Source of the DNA: Pollutimonas nitritireducens
GTDB lineage: Bacteria; Pseudomonadota; Gammaproteobacteria; Burkholderiales; Burkholderiaceae_B
Reading direction: 5' to 3'
Length of the DNA: 64,000 nucleotides
Assembly (NCBI RefSeq): GCF_002849615.1
Contig: NZ_PDNV01000011.1
Location: 1 to 64,000, forward strand
Below the pieces are notes generated by a model. That model saw only the letters and a list, made by a program, of their open reading frames with translations. It searched no databases and was not told the DNA's origin. This document shows, in pieces, positions 54,676-62,700 of this stretch. A program made the position numbers and the translations under genes. Every line of letters starts with the position of its first letter. Position 1 is the stretch's first letter.

Positions 54676-55815
54676 CTACTTGCGGTGGCTGTGGCGGCCC
54701 AGCGACGGCAACAGCAACCATGACGGACCCCGCCATGACACCAGGCGGGAATACAGCCATATGTACACCCATACGAAAACGACCAGGCTGGCGCACAGCG
54801 CCCAGGCGTTGTCCCAGAATATCGTGGCGGGCACCAAGCCGATCAGCGCCAGAACCCATAGGTAAGGCGAGGCCATGGCGTTACACAAGGCGGGCACGGC
54901 ATGACGGCCGTCCCGGCTGAATGTGACACGGACCAGGCGCCGGAAAACCAGTTGATGCAAATGCAAGGCGTCGGGCTGGTCCACCGGCACACCCCGTTTG
55001 AAGCGGCGGCGCCAGATGGAAAACAGGGTCTCGAACACGGGATAGAACAGCACAGCCAGTGCATAGAAAGGTGACACGCTGGGATTGCGCACAACGAGCT
55101 GCACAGCCAGTTCAGCCAGCATAAAGCCCAGGAAGTATGCGCCGCCGTCGCCCAGGAATACGCGGCCAAATGGGAAGTTCCAGACGAGAAAACCGAGCGT
55201 GGCCGACGCCAAGGCAGCCGCGATAAGGAAAATGGGGATGTCCTGGACCTGCAAAGCAACCAGTGCAAGCGAAATTGCCATCAGCGTGGCAATCATGCCG
55301 GCCAGCCCGTTCATGCCATCGACAATGTTCAGGGCATGTGTACAGCCGCCTACCGCGATCATGGTGAAGAACAGGGAGATGGGCCAGAATGAGAGAATCC
55401 AGTCAGCCCAGCCAAGGCCGACGCGGGACACGCCGCCCAGGAGCCACCAGGCGATTGCCGCTGACAGGAACGCTGCCATCAGGCGCTTGCCCGACCCCAC
55501 GTCCTTGGTGATGTCCTCGAGCAGACCGGCCACAAACACAGGCATGGCCGCAATGAACAGCACCGGCCATAGCCAGGTAAGCGTCATATTGCTGGGCCCC
55601 AGCACCAGCAGTCCGGCGAGCGTTCCCGCCAGCACAGCCAGTCCGCCTACACGCGGCGTGGGCCGGGAATGCGAAGCTTGCGGTTTGGACATATCGGAGT
55701 CGCCGGTAAAAGACCCGTGCCAGCGCTCGGAGGCAACAATGAGCCCGCCCACCGTGAACGCCACGATACAAATATAAAGCCAGGTAAAAGATCCCCAAAG
55801 GTGAGGCGAAATCAC
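54676..55815 (-). CDS. Undecaprenyl-phosphate HexNAc-1-phosphate transferase (WecA/WbpL-like)
   Basis: Polyprenol-phosphate sugar-1-phosphate transferase, 379 residues with about eleven helices, that starts glycan assembly on undecaprenyl phosphate. Family marks: RPTPRVGGLAVLAG, a metal-binding Asp pair region (LEDITKDVGSGKRL), NIVDGMNGLAGM and FLGDGGAYFLGF, then a cytoplasmic HLHQLVFRR loop. Start is GTG 55815 with GGGGA about 5 bases upstream. First gene of the eight-gene glycan operon. The sugar transferred is likely GlcNAc or GalNAc. Confidence 0.87.
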   Translation of the reverse strand: MISPHLWGSFTWLYICIVAFTVGGLIVASERWHGSFTGDSDMSKPQASHSRPTPRVGGLAVLAGTLAGLLVLGPSNMTLTWLWPVLFIAAMPVFVAGLLEDITKDVGSGKRLMAAFLSAAIAWWLLGGVSRVGLGWADWILSFWPISLFFTMIAVGGCTHALNIVDGMNGLAGMIATLMAISLALVALQVQDIPIFLIAAALASATLGFLVWNFPFGRVFLGDGGAYFLGFMLAELAVQLVVRNPSVSPFYALAVLFYPVFETLFSIWRRRFKRGVPVDQPDALHLHQLVFRRLVRVTFSRDGRHAVPALCNAMASPYLWVLALIGLVPATIFWDNAWALCASLVVFVWVYIWLYSRLVSWRGPSWLLLPSLGRHSHRK

Positions 55816-55993
55816 AAGATCCCCAAAAACAAAGTCAGCAATACATTATCGGATGTTTTTGTAACAGTACATCGTCGCTGCGGGAAATAGATGCAACAAG
55901 AAATGTTACCGGCTTGCGGGGTAATTTATGTTCCATACGCCAGCCACGCCATACATTACACAACGTACAAAATAAAACCATGGGCTGAAAGAT

Positions 55994-56026
55994 AAAAAAA
56001 AGCCCAAGATCTTGCGATCTTGGGCT
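55994..56026 (-). terminator. Rho-independent terminator
   Basis: A perfect 11-bp stem (AGCCCAAGATC with GATCTTGGGCT, loop TTGC) is followed on the minus strand by seven T residues. It lies far from coq7 (about 290 bases after its stop), so it fits a separate short transcript rather than coq7. Confidence 0.85.
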
Positions 56027-56148
56027 AAATCCACCAAAGGAGGAGGGTGGAGGAGACAACCTTGGCATGTCGGGCTACAAAAGCTTGTTCTGCTTGAGAC
56101 CTGGGTGACTGGGGTTTTCCCTTGCAATCACGTTTCGACATCCGATAA
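55994..56148 (-). ncRNA. Candidate small RNA
   Basis: On the minus strand CTTGCG, 16 bases, then TATACA (56160-56155) form a promoter-like pair, giving a start near 56148. The predicted transcript of about 155 bases ends at the strong terminator 55994-56026. It has a pyrimidine-rich CCTCC segment and a complementary GGTGGA that could pair. A 38-codon frame (56141 to 56025) begins seven bases after the start but has no ribosome-binding site and no recognisable product, so an RNA role is more likely. Confidence 0.45.
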
Positions 56149-56231
56149 CTGAAGTGTATAGAATTTTTTTGTGCGGCGCAAGGTAAAGCGGCAAAAAAAT
56201 TAAGAATCTGAACTTCTGTGGTTTTTCGTGC

Positions 56232-56261
56232 ACTTTTTCATTCATAAAAACATGAAAAAGT
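56232..56261. repeat. AT-rich inverted repeat downstream of coq7
   Basis: ACTTTTTCAT (56232-56241) and ATGAAAAAGT (56252-56261) are perfect complements with a 10-base spacer. It could be a weak terminator for coq7 or a regulator site for the candidate RNA promoter. Confidence 0.45.
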
Positions 56262-56312
56262 AATTCGGTGTAAACCCTCGTCCTTGTTTGCTTACAAATG
56301 AGCGGTCAAAAA

Positions 56313-57011
56313 TTAGATTCGATACGCCGTTACGGTCATGACTTTCGACATTCCACGCATCGCCAGCCTGAGTATGGGACCAAGCTTGTCGGCGCCGTTC
56401 GTTTCGGCCGTGGTGCGATGCCCGATTTCGTCATCGCGCATCTGCGCAACAATAGTACGTGAACGCTCGTCCGTCTGAGGCAATTCTTTAAGGTGTTCGT
56501 CCAGATGCTCTTCCACCTGCCGTTCTGTCTCGGCCATGAAACCGAGGTTCTTGGCCGTGCCGGCGCGACTTGCAAGCAAGCCAAGCGAGAACGAGCCCGC
56601 ATACCATAAAGGGTTCAAAAGACTTGGGCGACTCTCAAGCTCGACCAGACGCTGCCGGCACCAGACCAGGTGATCAACCTCTTCGTTCGCCGCCTTGACG
56701 AATAATTTCTGAATTGCTGCGTCGCCGCATAATAATGCCTGGCCGCGATATAAAGCCTGTGCGCAAATTTCGCCCACGTGGTTAACCCGCATAAGTCCGG
56801 CCGCATGCTTTTGTTCGGCTGCCGTCAATTCCGGCCTGGCCGCGACCGGCGTTGTCGGGACTCGACGCTTGCCGGCCGGATTGGGACGGCCCGCGTGCAC
56901 GGAACCATCGAGTACTTGTATGGCCCGGCCCACTTCGGACAATAGTCCGTCAACCACGCTCATGCGGCGCGAAAAACTGGATTGGTTCTGCATCGTAGTG
57001 TGTATGGTCAT
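56313..57011 (-). CDS. coq7: Ubiquinone biosynthesis hydroxylase Coq7
   Basis: Di-iron monooxygenase, 232 residues, that hydroxylates the C6 position of demethoxyubiquinol. The iron ligands are visible in MRVNHVGEICAQALYRGQ, ANEEVDHLVWC, RQVEEHLDEHLKELP and MRDDEIGHRTTAE. The first 60 residues are variable; starts at Met7 or Met17 are possible. It begins 7 bases after the membrane-protein gene of the oxidase operon, so it may be transcribed with it. Confidence 0.94.
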   Translation of the reverse strand: MTIHTTMQNQSSFSRRMSVVDGLLSEVGRAIQVLDGSVHAGRPNPAGKRRVPTTPVAARPELTAAEQKHAAGLMRVNHVGEICAQALYRGQALLCGDAAIQKLFVKAANEEVDHLVWCRQRLVELESRPSLLNPLWYAGSFSLGLLASRAGTAKNLGFMAETERQVEEHLDEHLKELPQTDERSRTIVAQMRDDEIGHRTTAETNGADKLGPILRLAMRGMSKVMTVTAYRI

Positions 57012-57018
57012 AAAACCC

Positions 57019-57672
57019 TTATTGTACGAAACCGCTGGCCTGTTGCACCGTGCGTTGACGCGATTGTCGGTATTCGGCCCATAACCATAGCATCGGCAAC
57101 ACCGCCGCTACGATGACCAACCCGAAACCCGTTGCCTCTTGATCTCCCATCAAATAGGAATTGCATAATCTGGCTGGATTTTCCTGATAGACCAACCCGA
57201 CAATTGCCGTCATCCACACGAAATTTCCCAAGAAAAACAACTTTATGACGCTGTCGGCACGGCTCAGCGAATCAAGCAATAGCAGCCCAGCAATAAACAG
57301 ACCTGCAAACTTCGCAATACTTGCGATATCGGATACCAGGACATTGTCGAGCGAACGGGGGATCATCCAATAGGCCATCATGAACGCGACGGCCAGCAAT
57401 CCTGGAATCCCGTGGCCATTATATTTGGCAAGCCAATGGACCTTGCCGCCCGGTGCACCAGGTTTGACGTCAAGCAGGCCGGCCTGCCCCGCCAGCACCC
57501 CCGCCACCAGGATGACCGGTATATGCACCAGCATATGCAGCACCATCGTGGCCGTCATACTTTGCCGGAAAAACACCGCGATGACCAATAGCGCAGTGCT
57601 CGCCACGGCACAAAGGCGCCGCGTGGATACCGTCCGAAGACACGCCCCCAGCCGTGGCGGGAGCTTACTCAT
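57019..57672 (-). CDS. Membrane protein of the oxidase operon (possible assembly factor)
   Basis: Polytopic protein of 217 residues with about five or six helices. It carries HMLVH (His46 and His50) in the second helix, an arrangement reminiscent of CtaG-type copper-handling proteins, and a conserved-looking GHGIPGLLAVAFMMAYWMIPRS. I do not recognise it firmly. It overlaps the SCO1 gene by 8 bases; ATG 57672 has AGG upstream, while GTG 57681 is an alternative. Its place after SCO1 suggests a part in copper delivery or oxidase assembly. Confidence 0.7.
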   Translation of the reverse strand: MSKLPPRLGACLRTVSTRRLCAVASTALLVIAVFFRQSMTATMVLHMLVHIPVILVAGVLAGQAGLLDVKPGAPGGKVHWLAKYNGHGIPGLLAVAFMMAYWMIPRSLDNVLVSDIASIAKFAGLFIAGLLLLDSLSRADSVIKLFFLGNFVWMTAIVGLVYQENPARLCNSYLMGDQEATGFGLVIVAAVLPMLWLWAEYRQSRQRTVQQASGFVQ

Positions 57673-58294
57673 TTGGATCACCTGCTCCGGCCCGTATTAC
57701 GGCATGTTCGAGCAGGGACTCGGTATTGTCCAGATCCATCACACGTACCAGACGACCCTCAGGGGTAAGGATATGGAAAGCGGCATTGTGCTCATACTGG
57801 CCCAAAGGCGCCGGCACCACCACGATGCCAAACGCATTCAGCAGGGCCTGCCTTTGCGCGGACTTTTCTATGGCCATGGACTGCCAGACGGCAGGGTCGG
57901 ATCGCATGCCTTGCTCGTATTGACGCAGTAGTCCGGCCGTGTCGGCACCATCGAAACTAAGACTCAGCAATCGCACTTTTTCGCCCAGACCTCGCCGCTG
58001 TATCGCATCCTGAAGCTGCTGAAGCTGCGTTCCCATTGCCAGGCACACCGAAAAGCATTGCGTGTACATGAAATTGACGATTGCGATACGCCCATCCGAG
58101 CGCAAGTCATGCAATAGCGAGGTCGTTGCGCCACTGCTCAGCCGCAACGTTGCATCGGGTATTGCACGCGGACTCCGCAGTATGTCGGCCCGACGCGCCG
58201 CTTCAGTCGTCAGTATCGTGAAGCCGTCCGTCTGCCGGTGGATGGCACCCAGCCCCAGAACGCAGACGACAAGAATGGCGGAAAGCAACCTCAT
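57665..58294 (-). CDS. SCO1/SenC copper chaperone
   Basis: Membrane-anchored thioredoxin-fold protein of 209 residues that delivers copper to cytochrome oxidase. An N-terminal hydrophobic anchor is at residues 3-18. The copper/disulfide motif is CxxxC at Cys80 and Cys84 (YTQCFSVC), with a later conserved His in AAFHILTPEGRL. It lies 9 bases after the cytochrome c gene and overlaps the membrane-protein gene. Confidence 0.88.
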   Translation of the reverse strand: MRLLSAILVVCVLGLGAIHRQTDGFTILTTEAARRADILRSPRAIPDATLRLSSGATTSLLHDLRSDGRIAIVNFMYTQCFSVCLAMGTQLQQLQDAIQRRGLGEKVRLLSLSFDGADTAGLLRQYEQGMRSDPAVWQSMAIEKSAQRQALLNAFGIVVVPAPLGQYEHNAAFHILTPEGRLVRVMDLDNTESLLEHAVIRAGAGDPNE

Positions 58295-58303
58295 GAGGCG
58301 AAC

Positions 58304-58900
58304 CTACTTCATGACCTGGAGTTCGGCGTCGCCATTCCATGGCTGCGTTCGCGCCGCGGTCGCGGCACGCTGTGCCTTCACGGTCGCCACGTCGACTTCC
58401 CCGGCCGCATTGCCGAAGCTGGTCCGTATATGACTCAGCACCGCCGCAACCTCGCTATCGTTAAGCTTGTCCTTGAACGCGGGCATCATGCCGTTGTAAT
58501 GCTCGCCCTTGACAGTAAGGTCGCCAGAGATTCCGTGCAGCACAATCTGCACAGCCAGCGCCGCCTTGCCCGTCACCCAATCGGAACCGGCCAGCGGCGG
58601 AAACACACCAGGCAAGCCAAGGCCGGTGGCCTGGTGACACGCCAGGCATTGCGACGCGTAGAGCTGTGCGCCGTCCACGACTCCTGTGACACTGGATTCG
58701 GCTACCGCAAAATCAGCAACCGTTCGCCGATCGCCATATGAAGCGGGACTGTTCTGATAGGTTGCCCACATGTAGGCAACAGCAAAGACGAAAAGCGCAG
58801 CCACAATGATGATCACCAGCCACGGAATCGGACGATTGCCCTCGTACGGCTCCGGCATCTCCCGCTGCTGCGCTTGAATTTTCTTTGTTCGGTCCGACAT
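58304..58900 (-). CDS. Membrane-anchored mono-haem cytochrome c
   Basis: Cytochrome c of 198 residues with one N-terminal membrane helix (IPWLVIIIVAALFVFAVAY) and a single haem site CLACH (Cys85, Cys88, His89). The axial Met is probably in GMMPAFKDKL. It stands where ccoP, normally a di-haem protein, would be in a cbb3 operon, and has only one CxxCH. It likely passes electrons to the oxidase. The C-terminal 40 residues after the haem domain are Ala/Thr-rich. Confidence 0.9.
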   Translation of the reverse strand: MSDRTKKIQAQQREMPEPYEGNRPIPWLVIIIVAALFVFAVAYMWATYQNSPASYGDRRTVADFAVAESSVTGVVDGAQLYASQCLACHQATGLGLPGVFPPLAGSDWVTGKAALAVQIVLHGISGDLTVKGEHYNGMMPAFKDKLNDSEVAAVLSHIRTSFGNAAGEVDVATVKAQRAATAARTQPWNGDAELQVMK

Positions 58901-58956
58901 TCAGTTCTCCAACCTATTTTCTTACGCCGTGCCGGCAGCCACGGCGTTGCGCCAAT

Positions 58957-59550
58957 TCACTTCGTACCGTCCGGTAGAGGATTGACCGGGTAGGTACGAT
59001 CCAGCGCCAGTAAGTAGGCGACCAGGTCCAGGGCTTCGGGTTTGGCAACGACCTGCTCGCCCACCGGCGCATACTCCGGCGGCAGTGCGACTACCTTGTC
59101 GCCGGACTCCGCTTTTTCCTTGATGTCGAACAGAAAAGGATACGACGGCATGTTGCTGCCGGGCGTGTACGCCCGGGGTTGATACAGGTGGCCAAGATGC
59201 CAATCGGCACTCGGCTGGCGTGCGCCGATATTGAGCAGGTCCGGACCGGTGCGCATGGTGCCCAGTAAATGCGGTTTGTCATAGAAATAGTCGCCCGCGA
59301 CGGGCGCCCGCCCCCAGCCTCTCTTGAAGTCGGGCGCCTGGGCTTGGGCGCGCGGCTGCTGAGTATGGCAATAGACGCAGCCGTTCTTGATATAGACCTC
59401 GCGACCCCGCAACTGCTGCGAGGTATATGGCTCAAGCCCTTCGGAAGGCGGTACGTCGGCGAGTTGCATATAGGGAAGGACGACCAGCGTGGCGGTCGCC
59501 AACGCCAGCGTCACCATGGCGCCACCCAGCAATTTATATTCGCTTTCCAT
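58957..59550 (-). CDS. ccoO: cbb3-type oxidase mono-haem subunit (CcoO-like)
   Basis: Membrane-anchored c-type cytochrome of 197 residues: one helix (AMVTLALATATLVVLPY), the haem site CVYCH (Cys58, Cys61, His62) and the CcoO-type segment RGREVYIKNGCVYCHTQQPRA. The axial Met is likely in GSNMPSYPFLFD. The open frame starts far upstream, inside the CcoN-like gene; ATG 59550 is 2 bases after the CcoN stop and has the right family start. Confidence 0.92.
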   Translation of the reverse strand: MESEYKLLGGAMVTLALATATLVVLPYMQLADVPPSEGLEPYTSQQLRGREVYIKNGCVYCHTQQPRAQAQAPDFKRGWGRAPVAGDYFYDKPHLLGTMRTGPDLLNIGARQPSADWHLGHLYQPRAYTPGSNMPSYPFLFDIKEKAESGDKVVALPPEYAPVGEQVVAKPEALDLVAYLLALDRTYPVNPLPDGTK

Positions 59551-59552
59551 GA

Positions 59553-61220
59553 TCAGGCCTCCGCCAATGCGGCGCCAGCCGTTACGGGCTTGTGAAATAG
59601 CGCAGGCCCCACCCGCTTTGGTCCGTAGCGCAAGGCCATGGCGCCGAAATGTACGGCAAACACCAAATGGCCGAGGGTCATCAGCGCACCGCCCACCGAC
59701 CTGGATTGCAGATAAGGCATCGTCAGCTGCACGGATTCCATAAAGCTGCGTGAGGCATCCAGCATGGCCACGCCCTGCAACCATCCGCCTATGGTCAGGC
59801 CCACGAAATAGATGCCGAAGCCCAGGACGACAAGCCAGAAGTGCAGCGCTATCAGCCGAGGGTAAGGCCACTCCCACGACATGACGCGCGGCATGACGAA
59901 ATAGATCGCGCCGAACATCACCAGGGAAAAGAAGGCATACAGGCCCAGGTGTGCGTGCGCCACCGTGAAGTGCGTAAAGTGCGTAACGGTATTCACACTG
60001 CGCAAGGCTTCCATCGAACCCTGCACCGAACTAAGCGTGTACATCATTCCACCCAGCACGATGAAGCGCAGCGTCGGTGAATAAATCAGCGTCTTGAAAT
60101 GGTGCCGCATGGTCATATGCTGGTTCACCGAAAAAGCAAGTACAGGCACCACCATCATCACGCTCTGCACGATGGACAGCGTGACCAGCCAAGCGGGTAC
60201 CGGCCCCCCTATCAAGTGGTGCCCGCCGACCTGCCCGTAAAAAAATGCCAGTGCCCAGAAGCCCAGCAGCGACAGGTTATATGACTGGATGGGTCGCCCG
60301 ATAATCTTGGGCAGGAAGTAATAAACGGTAGCGAGGGCCACCGGCGTATAGAAAAGACCCAGCACGTTATGCCCGAACCACCAGTTCATCGTAGCCTGCT
60401 CCACGCCGAAATGCAGGCCGGGAATATTGCCGATCAAAAACAAAATGGGAAACCAGAACAGCGCCGCACCCATATACCAGATGGATACATATAAATGCTG
60501 GACCTTGCGGTTTTGCAAGGTGAACACCATGGGCAAGCCGATGAGTGCGCCCCCAATGACGAACAGAACATCGATCTGCCACGGAATCTCCAGCCATTCA
60601 AGCCCATCGCTGATACCCACCGCAATACTTCCCAGCCCCGCGATAAGCGCTGCATTCCACAACATGGCGCCCAGGAGCGCGAAGCGCGCGCCCATGAGTG
60701 GTGTTTTCAATAGCCGCGGCAAGGTCCAGATGGCAATGCCGAAGGCTGCCATCGGCGCCCACCCATAGGCCACGGAATTCAAATGCAAAGTGCGGATACG
60801 CCCGAAGGTCAGCCAGGCATACTGCGCCAGGAAATCCGGTTCATGCAATTTTATGGAGCTGATCAGGCCGGCCACCGACGCAAGGATCAGCCATGCCACG
60901 GCACAGGCAAGAAAGACGAAGGTGACATAAGCCGTGGACCGATCCGCTTCGATGCGATCCGCAAGCTCGAGCCTCATCCGCGCATCGCGGGACACATCTG
61001 CAATCGGAGCGTGGGTAGCGTCTACCGCGTGTTGCAAGGCCTTATGCTGCTGCGCGGTCGCGGCCGGCTCTTCAATGGTGCCGATTTCGCCTTCGGAGAA
61101 AATGACATTGGCGGCTGAAGGATTGTCATCGAACAGATTCTTGCGCAATGACCAGACAAAGACGAACAAACCTGTGACGGACAGGATAAAGGTCAGGAGA
61201 AGAATGGTGAGCGTATTCAT
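59553..61220 (-). CDS. ccoN: cbb3-type oxidase catalytic subunit with CcoS-like N-terminus
   Basis: Haem-copper oxidase subunit I, 555 residues. Residues 1-50 are an extra helix plus SLRKNLFDDNP, like the maturation protein CcoS. The CcoN part (about 95-545) has about twelve helices: a haem-b His in RTLHLNSVAYGW (His146), the CuB region FGHNVLGLFYTP (His284), the helix FFYGQVGGHHL with the expected Tyr and His pair, and HFTHFTVAHAHLG with haem ligands. No ccoQ is present. An FNR-type box is 36-49 bases upstream. First gene of the oxidase operon. Confidence 0.9.
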   Translation of the reverse strand: MNTLTILLLTFILSVTGLFVFVWSLRKNLFDDNPSAANVIFSEGEIGTIEEPAATAQQHKALQHAVDATHAPIADVSRDARMRLELADRIEADRSTAYVTFVFLACAVAWLILASVAGLISSIKLHEPDFLAQYAWLTFGRIRTLHLNSVAYGWAPMAAFGIAIWTLPRLLKTPLMGARFALLGAMLWNAALIAGLGSIAVGISDGLEWLEIPWQIDVLFVIGGALIGLPMVFTLQNRKVQHLYVSIWYMGAALFWFPILFLIGNIPGLHFGVEQATMNWWFGHNVLGLFYTPVALATVYYFLPKIIGRPIQSYNLSLLGFWALAFFYGQVGGHHLIGGPVPAWLVTLSIVQSVMMVVPVLAFSVNQHMTMRHHFKTLIYSPTLRFIVLGGMMYTLSSVQGSMEALRSVNTVTHFTHFTVAHAHLGLYAFFSLVMFGAIYFVMPRVMSWEWPYPRLIALHFWLVVLGFGIYFVGLTIGGWLQGVAMLDASRSFMESVQLTMPYLQSRSVGGALMTLGHLVFAVHFGAMALRYGPKRVGPALFHKPVTAGAALAEA

Positions 61221-61255
61221 TGCATCGGCTTACGATATAAACCGTTGGATATTAA

Positions 61256-61269
61256 CTGATGCACATCAA
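61256..61269. promoter_or_regulatory. FNR/ANR-type box before the cbb3-like operon
   Basis: CTGAT-GCAC-ATCAA differs from the FNR consensus TTGAT-N4-ATCAA at one position. It is centred about 42 bases before the oxidase start codon. Confidence 0.65.
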
Positions 61270-61275
61270 GAACAC

Positions 61276-61287
61276 AGGGATATCCCT
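61276..61287. repeat. 12-bp perfect palindrome
   Basis: AGGGATATCCCT lies 7 bases upstream of the FNR-type box on the minus-strand side of the oxidase promoter. It may be a second regulator site; no family is suggested. Confidence 0.4.
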
Positions 61288-61441
61288 ATATCGGTTGTTG
61301 ATATGCAGCCGTGCCCGCCCGACTGGAATTTACCCACACCTTCCAGCTGTGGTGCAAGCGATTCCACCGCCTCCCGCCATTGCACAATGGCTCTGAATGG
61401 GCAATGATTACTGTTTCGACGAGACACGGGAATTAATTAGC

Positions 61442-61864
61442 ATGGAATGCACAATCGATTGGGGCGGTCCGGAAGGCATGTTGTTTGTGGCCCGCACGGG
61501 TAGCGGGCACGTGGCCACGATGGACGGTGCTCCCGATGGCGGAGGCAATAACCTTGCGCCAAGGCCGATGGAGATGGTGCTGGCCGGAACCGGCGGCTGT
61601 GCCGCCTACGATGTTGTGCTCATCCTGAAACGCGGACGGCATGCGATAAGCAACTGTCAGGTTAAACTGACCGCCGAGCGGGCCGATGCCGACCCCAAGG
61701 TGTTTACGAAAATCCATTTCGCCTTCCAGGTCAGCGGCAAGAACCTGCCGGTTGCGGCGGTGGAACGCGCCGTCCAGCTGTCGCACGAAAAATACTGCTC
61801 GGCCTCGGCTATGCTGGCCAAGACCGCCGACATCACGCATTCCGTCACGATAATCGACACCTAA
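61442..61864 (+). CDS. OsmC-family protein
   Basis: OsmC/Ohr-fold protein of 140 residues, YhfA-like. It has [23 protein letters not shown] with the conserved first cysteine and a second in [13 protein letters not shown]; together these form the peroxidatic thiol pair in family members. The start is ATG 61442; the frame runs 15 residues further upstream with no similarity. It precedes thyA by 13 bases. Role probably in peroxide or reactive-sulfur defence; the substrate is not known. Confidence 0.88.
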   Translation: MECTIDWGGPEGMLFVARTGSGHVATMDGAPDGGGNNLAPRPMEMVLAGTGGCAAYDVVLILKRGRHAISNCQVKLTAERADADPKVFTKIHFAFQVSGKNLPVAAVERAVQLSHEKYCSASAMLAKTADITHSVTIIDT

Positions 61865-61877
61865 AGATCTGCTCTCA

Positions 61878-62672
61878 ATGCATCAGTACGAAGACTTCAT
61901 GCGCCATGTACAAGAACATGGCCTTACCAAGACAGACAGAACCGGTACCGGCACGCGATCAGTATTCGGCCATCAAATGCGCTTCAACCTGTCGGAAGGC
62001 TTTCCGCTGGTAACGACCAAGAAGCTCCATACTAAAAGCATATTCATCGAGCTCCTGTGGTTTCTGCGAGGCGATTCCAATGTACGGTGGCTTCAGGAGC
62101 AAGGGGTGTCCATCTGGAATGAATGGGCAGACGCACAAGGCAATCTTGGCCCTGTGTATGGCGTGCAATGGCGTTCGTGGCCCACGCCCGCCGGCGGACA
62201 TATCGACCAGATATCGCAAGTGCTGGACCAGATCCGAAGCAATCCCGACTCAAGGCGCCTGATTGTGTCGGCCTGGAATGTGGCCGACATACCGAATATG
62301 GCATTGCCGCCCTGCCATGCCTTCTTCCAGTTTTATGTGGCGGACGGCAAACTGTCGTGCCAGCTATATCAGCGCAGTGCCGACATTTTCCTGGGTGTTC
62401 CTTTCAATATTGCCAGCTATGCCTTGCTGACTCACATGATGGCGCAGCAATGCGACCTGGACGTGGGAGACTTCGTCTGGACCGGTGGCGACTGCCACTT
62501 ATACAGCAACCACATGGAACAGGTCGCCTTGCAGCTGTCGCGCAAGCCATTCCCGTACCCGACGCTGCAGATCAAGCGCAAGCCCGAATCGCTCTTCGAC
62601 TATCAATACGAGGATTTCGAGATCCAGGGTTACGAGTTCCACCCTCACATCAAGGCGCCGGTTGCGGTTTGA
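61878..62672 (+). CDS. thyA: Thymidylate synthase
   Basis: Makes dTMP from dUMP with methylene-tetrahydrofolate. The 264-residue protein has the phosphate-binding [19 protein letters not shown] start, the catalytic Cys in [12 protein letters not shown], the [20 protein letters not shown] motif and [16 protein letters not shown], and ends in the typical APVAV. Length equals E. coli ThyA. folA follows 28 bases later, the usual pair. Confidence 0.98.
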   Translation: MHQYEDFMRHVQEHGLTKTDRTGTGTRSVFGHQMRFNLSEGFPLVTTKKLHTKSIFIELLWFLRGDSNVRWLQEQGVSIWNEWADAQGNLGPVYGVQWRSWPTPAGGHIDQISQVLDQIRSNPDSRRLIVSAWNVADIPNMALPPCHAFFQFYVADGKLSCQLYQRSADIFLGVPFNIASYALLTHMMAQQCDLDVGDFVWTGGDCHLYSNHMEQVALQLSRKPFPYPTLQIKRKPESLFDYQYEDFEIQGYEFHPHIKAPVAV

Positions 62673-62700
62673 ACCGGGTCGCCCATCAATTGACTGAAGC

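Larger units (their letters stand above)
55816..56312. other. Long intergenic region between the glycan and oxidase/coq7 operons
   Basis: These 497 bases carry no conserved protein gene. They include the candidate small RNA with its terminator, a perfect AT-rich inverted repeat and presumably the promoter of the glycan operon, for which I see no clear -35/-10 pair. Confidence 0.6.

Noticed and set aside
56025-56141. 38-codon frame inside the candidate small RNA
   Set aside because: No ribosome-binding site, a start almost at the predicted 5' end and a stop inside the terminator stem; no known family.
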